Below are positions 5,367-6,873 of a stretch of 6,873 nucleotides of DNA, in pieces (positions within the stretch are counted from its first letter, which is position 1; the number at the start of each line of letters is the position of its first letter). The position numbers were made by a program, and so were the translations under genes. The stretch comes from Marinilabilia sp. UBA5340. Its GTDB lineage: Bacteria > Bacteroidota > Bacteroidia > Bacteroidales > Marinilabiliaceae. The stretch is taken from contig DHQK01000153.1 of NCBI GenBank assembly GCA_002411085.1, positions 1 through 6,873 on the forward strand, given 5' to 3'. A model generated the notes under the pieces. The model had not been told where the DNA came from. It was given only the letters and a program-made list of their open reading frames with translations, and made no database searches.

Positions 5367-6266
5367 ATGTTCAAACGTCTGTCTGATCTTCGGAATCTGG
5401 TTGATTCCAATGCAACTCCTAAAAGACTGGTATTAGCTGTTTCTCAGGACAGCTTTTCCTTAAGTGCGCTTCATGAGGCTTATCATGCCGGTTTTATACA
5501 GCCTATACTTATTGGCGATCGTGAAGAAACCGTTCACATAATCAATGAAAAAGACTATGACTTCGAGGGTGTTGAATTGATTGATGAATCAGATCCTGAG
5601 AAATGTGTGGAAATTGCTGTTCGCAAGGTAAATAGTGGGGAAGCGGATATTCTCATGAAAGGCAAAGTGCCCACCCCTGTGTTATTAAAAGGAGTATTGA
5701 ACAAGGAATGGGGATTACGTACCGGTAGCTTGCTGTCACATCTAGCTTTTTTCGAAGTGGCTACTTACCACAAGCTTATTGCTGTTACGGATGTGGCTAT
5801 GAATATTGCGCCTTCTCTGAAGGACAAAATTGCGATCATAAATAACTCCGTAAAGTATCTGAATGCTTTGGGCATTGAAAAGCCTAAGGTTGCGGTTCTT
5901 GGGGCTATAGAAATGGTGAATGAGAGTATGCAGGCCACTACCGATGCGGCATTGTTGAGTAAAATGAATCAGCGTGACCAGATCAAAAACTGTCTGATTG
6001 ACGGCCCGTTGGCTTTTGACAATGCGGTGAGTTTTGAGAGTGCGCATCATAAAAATATAAAAAGTGAGGTAGCAGGGGATACCGATTTGCTCCTGATGCC
6101 TGATATTGAGGTGGGTAATGTGTTGTATAAGAGTCTGGTGTTTTTTGCCCAGGCTAAGGTCGCATCTGTTATTCTTGGTGCATCTGCTCCAATTGTTCTT
6201 ACCTCGAGAAGTGATTCCGAAGAGAGCAAATTCAACAGTATTTTATTGGCTGCTCTTGCAAAATAG
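5367..6266 (+). CDS. ptb: Phosphate butyryltransferase (phosphate acyltransferase, PTA_PTB family)
   Basis: Ptb converts butyryl-CoA and phosphate to butyryl phosphate and CoA, and many members also accept branched-chain or other short acyl-CoAs. The 299-aa length fits Ptb (about 300) better than Pta (about 330). Typical blocks are ILMKGKVPTPVLLK at 95-108, TDVAMNIAPSL at 141-151, VLGAIEMVNESMQATTDAALL at 177-197 (split by family convention into two parts), DGPLAFDNAVS at 212-222, DIEVGNVLYKSL at 246-257 and APIVLTSRSDS at 274-284, where Ser280, Arg281 and Asp283 occupy the place of the Pta S-R-x(5)-D site. The next gene is a butyrate kinase homologue 44 bases downstream on the same strand with no terminator between, so the two very probably form an operon. 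No strong promoter is seen; TTTG at 5300-5303 with TATTTCTT at 5321-5328 is a weak candidate. Acyl specificity cannot be read from sequence: isobutyrate, isovalerate or 2-methylbutyrate are alternatives to butyrate. Confidence 0.9.
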   Translation: MFKRLSDLRNLVDSNATPKRLVLAVSQDSFSLSALHEAYHAGFIQPILIGDREETVHIINEKDYDFEGVELIDESDPEKCVEIAVRKVNSGEADILMKGKVPTPVLLKGVLNKEWGLRTGSLLSHLAFFEVATYHKLIAVTDVAMNIAPSLKDKIAIINNSVKYLNALGIEKPKVAVLGAIEMVNESMQATTDAALLSKMNQRDQIKNCLIDGPLAFDNAVSFESAHHKNIKSEVAGDTDLLLMPDIEVGNVLYKSLVFFAQAKVASVILGASAPIVLTSRSDSEESKFNSILLAALAK

Positions 6267-6310
6267 CATTCTTCAATTATTAGTAAACCACAAAAAACCA
6301 ATCTCTATCT

Positions 6311-6873
6311 ATGGAAAAATTTAAAATCCTTGTGATTAATCCGGGATCTACATCTACAAAAATTGCTGTTTTTGAAAATATTAAATCATTGCTGTTAAAA
6401 ACCCTGAGACATTCTCCTGAAGAACTGGCAGGGTTTGAAGATATTCCCAGTCAATATGAATTTCGCAAGAAAGCTGTTTTGGATGAACTGGTGGCTGCAG
6501 GCATTGCTGTGGAAGAAATCAATGCTGTAGTGGGGCGTGGTGGTCTTCTGCGACCTATTCCATCCGGCGTTTATGAAGTGAATGACGCCATGAAGAGTGA
6601 TTTGAAAAACCGAAGTGGAAAGCAACAACATGCGAGTAATCTGGGGGGATTGATTGCTGATGATATTGCTCGTACCATTCCCGGAGCAAGGGCGTTTATT
6701 GCCGATCCGGTTGTGGTGGATGAGCTGCAGGATGTAGCTCGTATTACCGGTCTGCCTGAATTGCCAAGAGATTCAGTCTTTCATGCCCTAAATCAAAAAG
6801 CTGTAGCCAGAAATTACGCACGATCAGCAGAAAAGAAATATGAAGAATTGAATCCTCCATTCATAGCACGCTC
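6311..6873 (+). CDS. buk: Butyrate kinase family (butyrate/branched-chain fatty acid kinase), N-terminal 187 codons
   Basis: Buk phosphorylates ADP from butyryl phosphate, yielding butyrate and ATP; relatives handle branched-chain acids. The frame opens at the ATG at 6311 and stays open to the window edge, 187 codons of a usual length near 355. INPGSTSTKIAVFE at 9-22 is the first phosphate-binding loop; GRGGLLRPIPSGVYEVN at 75-91, QQHASNLGG at 105-113, DPVVVDELQDVARI at 132-145 and FHALNQKAVAR at 157-167 are family signatures. AckA shares the fold but lacks the GRGGLL and DPVVVDE blocks, so Buk is preferred. It follows ptb by 44 bases, the usual ptb-buk order. Residues 181-187 (NPPFIAR) do not fit the expected NLIVAHLGG-like strand; the bases look like the expected sequence with extra C inserted, probably a contig-end error. 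The ATP-binding C-terminal half is outside the window. Confidence 0.92.
   Translation, partial: MEKFKILVINPGSTSTKIAVFENIKSLLLKTLRHSPEELAGFEDIPSQYEFRKKAVLDELVAAGIAVEEINAVVGRGGLLRPIPSGVYEVNDAMKSDLKNRSGKQQHASNLGGLIADDIARTIPGARAFIADPVVVDELQDVARITGLPELPRDSVFHALNQKAVARNYARSAEKKYEELNPPFIAR

Noticed and set aside
5742..6050. Open frame of 102 codons on the minus strand within ptb
   Set aside because: Fully antisense to conserved Ptb motifs, with no leader or homology to support it.

Overview
The window looks like a chromosomal segment of an anaerobic, fermentative member of the Bacteroidota. The evidence is the closeness of KdsA, RarA and Pta to Bacteroidota family members as I know them, promoter-like TAnnTTTG elements at the expected place before rarA and pta, A-rich leaders with no strong Shine-Dalgarno sequence, and an intergenic palindrome of the GTCATTCTGAGC...TTCGAC type often seen in that phylum. 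Assignment below phylum is not possible from the sequence alone.

Left third, minus strand: the first 126 bases hold the 5' end of kdsA (KDO-8-phosphate synthase, lipopolysaccharide core), with an apparent frameshift very near the window edge. Upstream of it lies rarA (AAA+ replication/recombination ATPase, 423 aa from the preferred start). Four 7-base repeat units overlap the rarA stop codon. A 253-bp divergent intergenic region (1482-1734) separates rarA from pta and holds candidate promoters for both.

Right two thirds, plus strand: a fermentation cluster. pta (phosphate acetyltransferase) is followed by a strong intrinsic terminator, then a divergent 3-hydroxyacyl-CoA dehydrogenase-family gene, then ackA (acetate kinase) with its own terminator. 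After a 277-bp gap holding the palindromic repeat come ptb (phosphate butyryltransferase family) and the first 187 codons of buk (butyrate kinase family), which runs off the window. The cluster therefore carries two parallel acyl-CoA -> acyl-phosphate -> acid + ATP modules, one for acetate and one probably for butyrate or branched-chain acids, with an oxidoreductase-like gene inside the acetate pair.

No phage, CRISPR, toxin-antitoxin or defence genes were seen, and no tRNA or rRNA. The most interesting items are the dehydrogenase-like protein, which lacks the family's catalytic-site Asn and the NP of HFFNP, and the two leader hairpins that sit at nearly the same distance before it and before ackA. 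Both extreme ends of the window read like low-quality contig ends and should be treated with caution.
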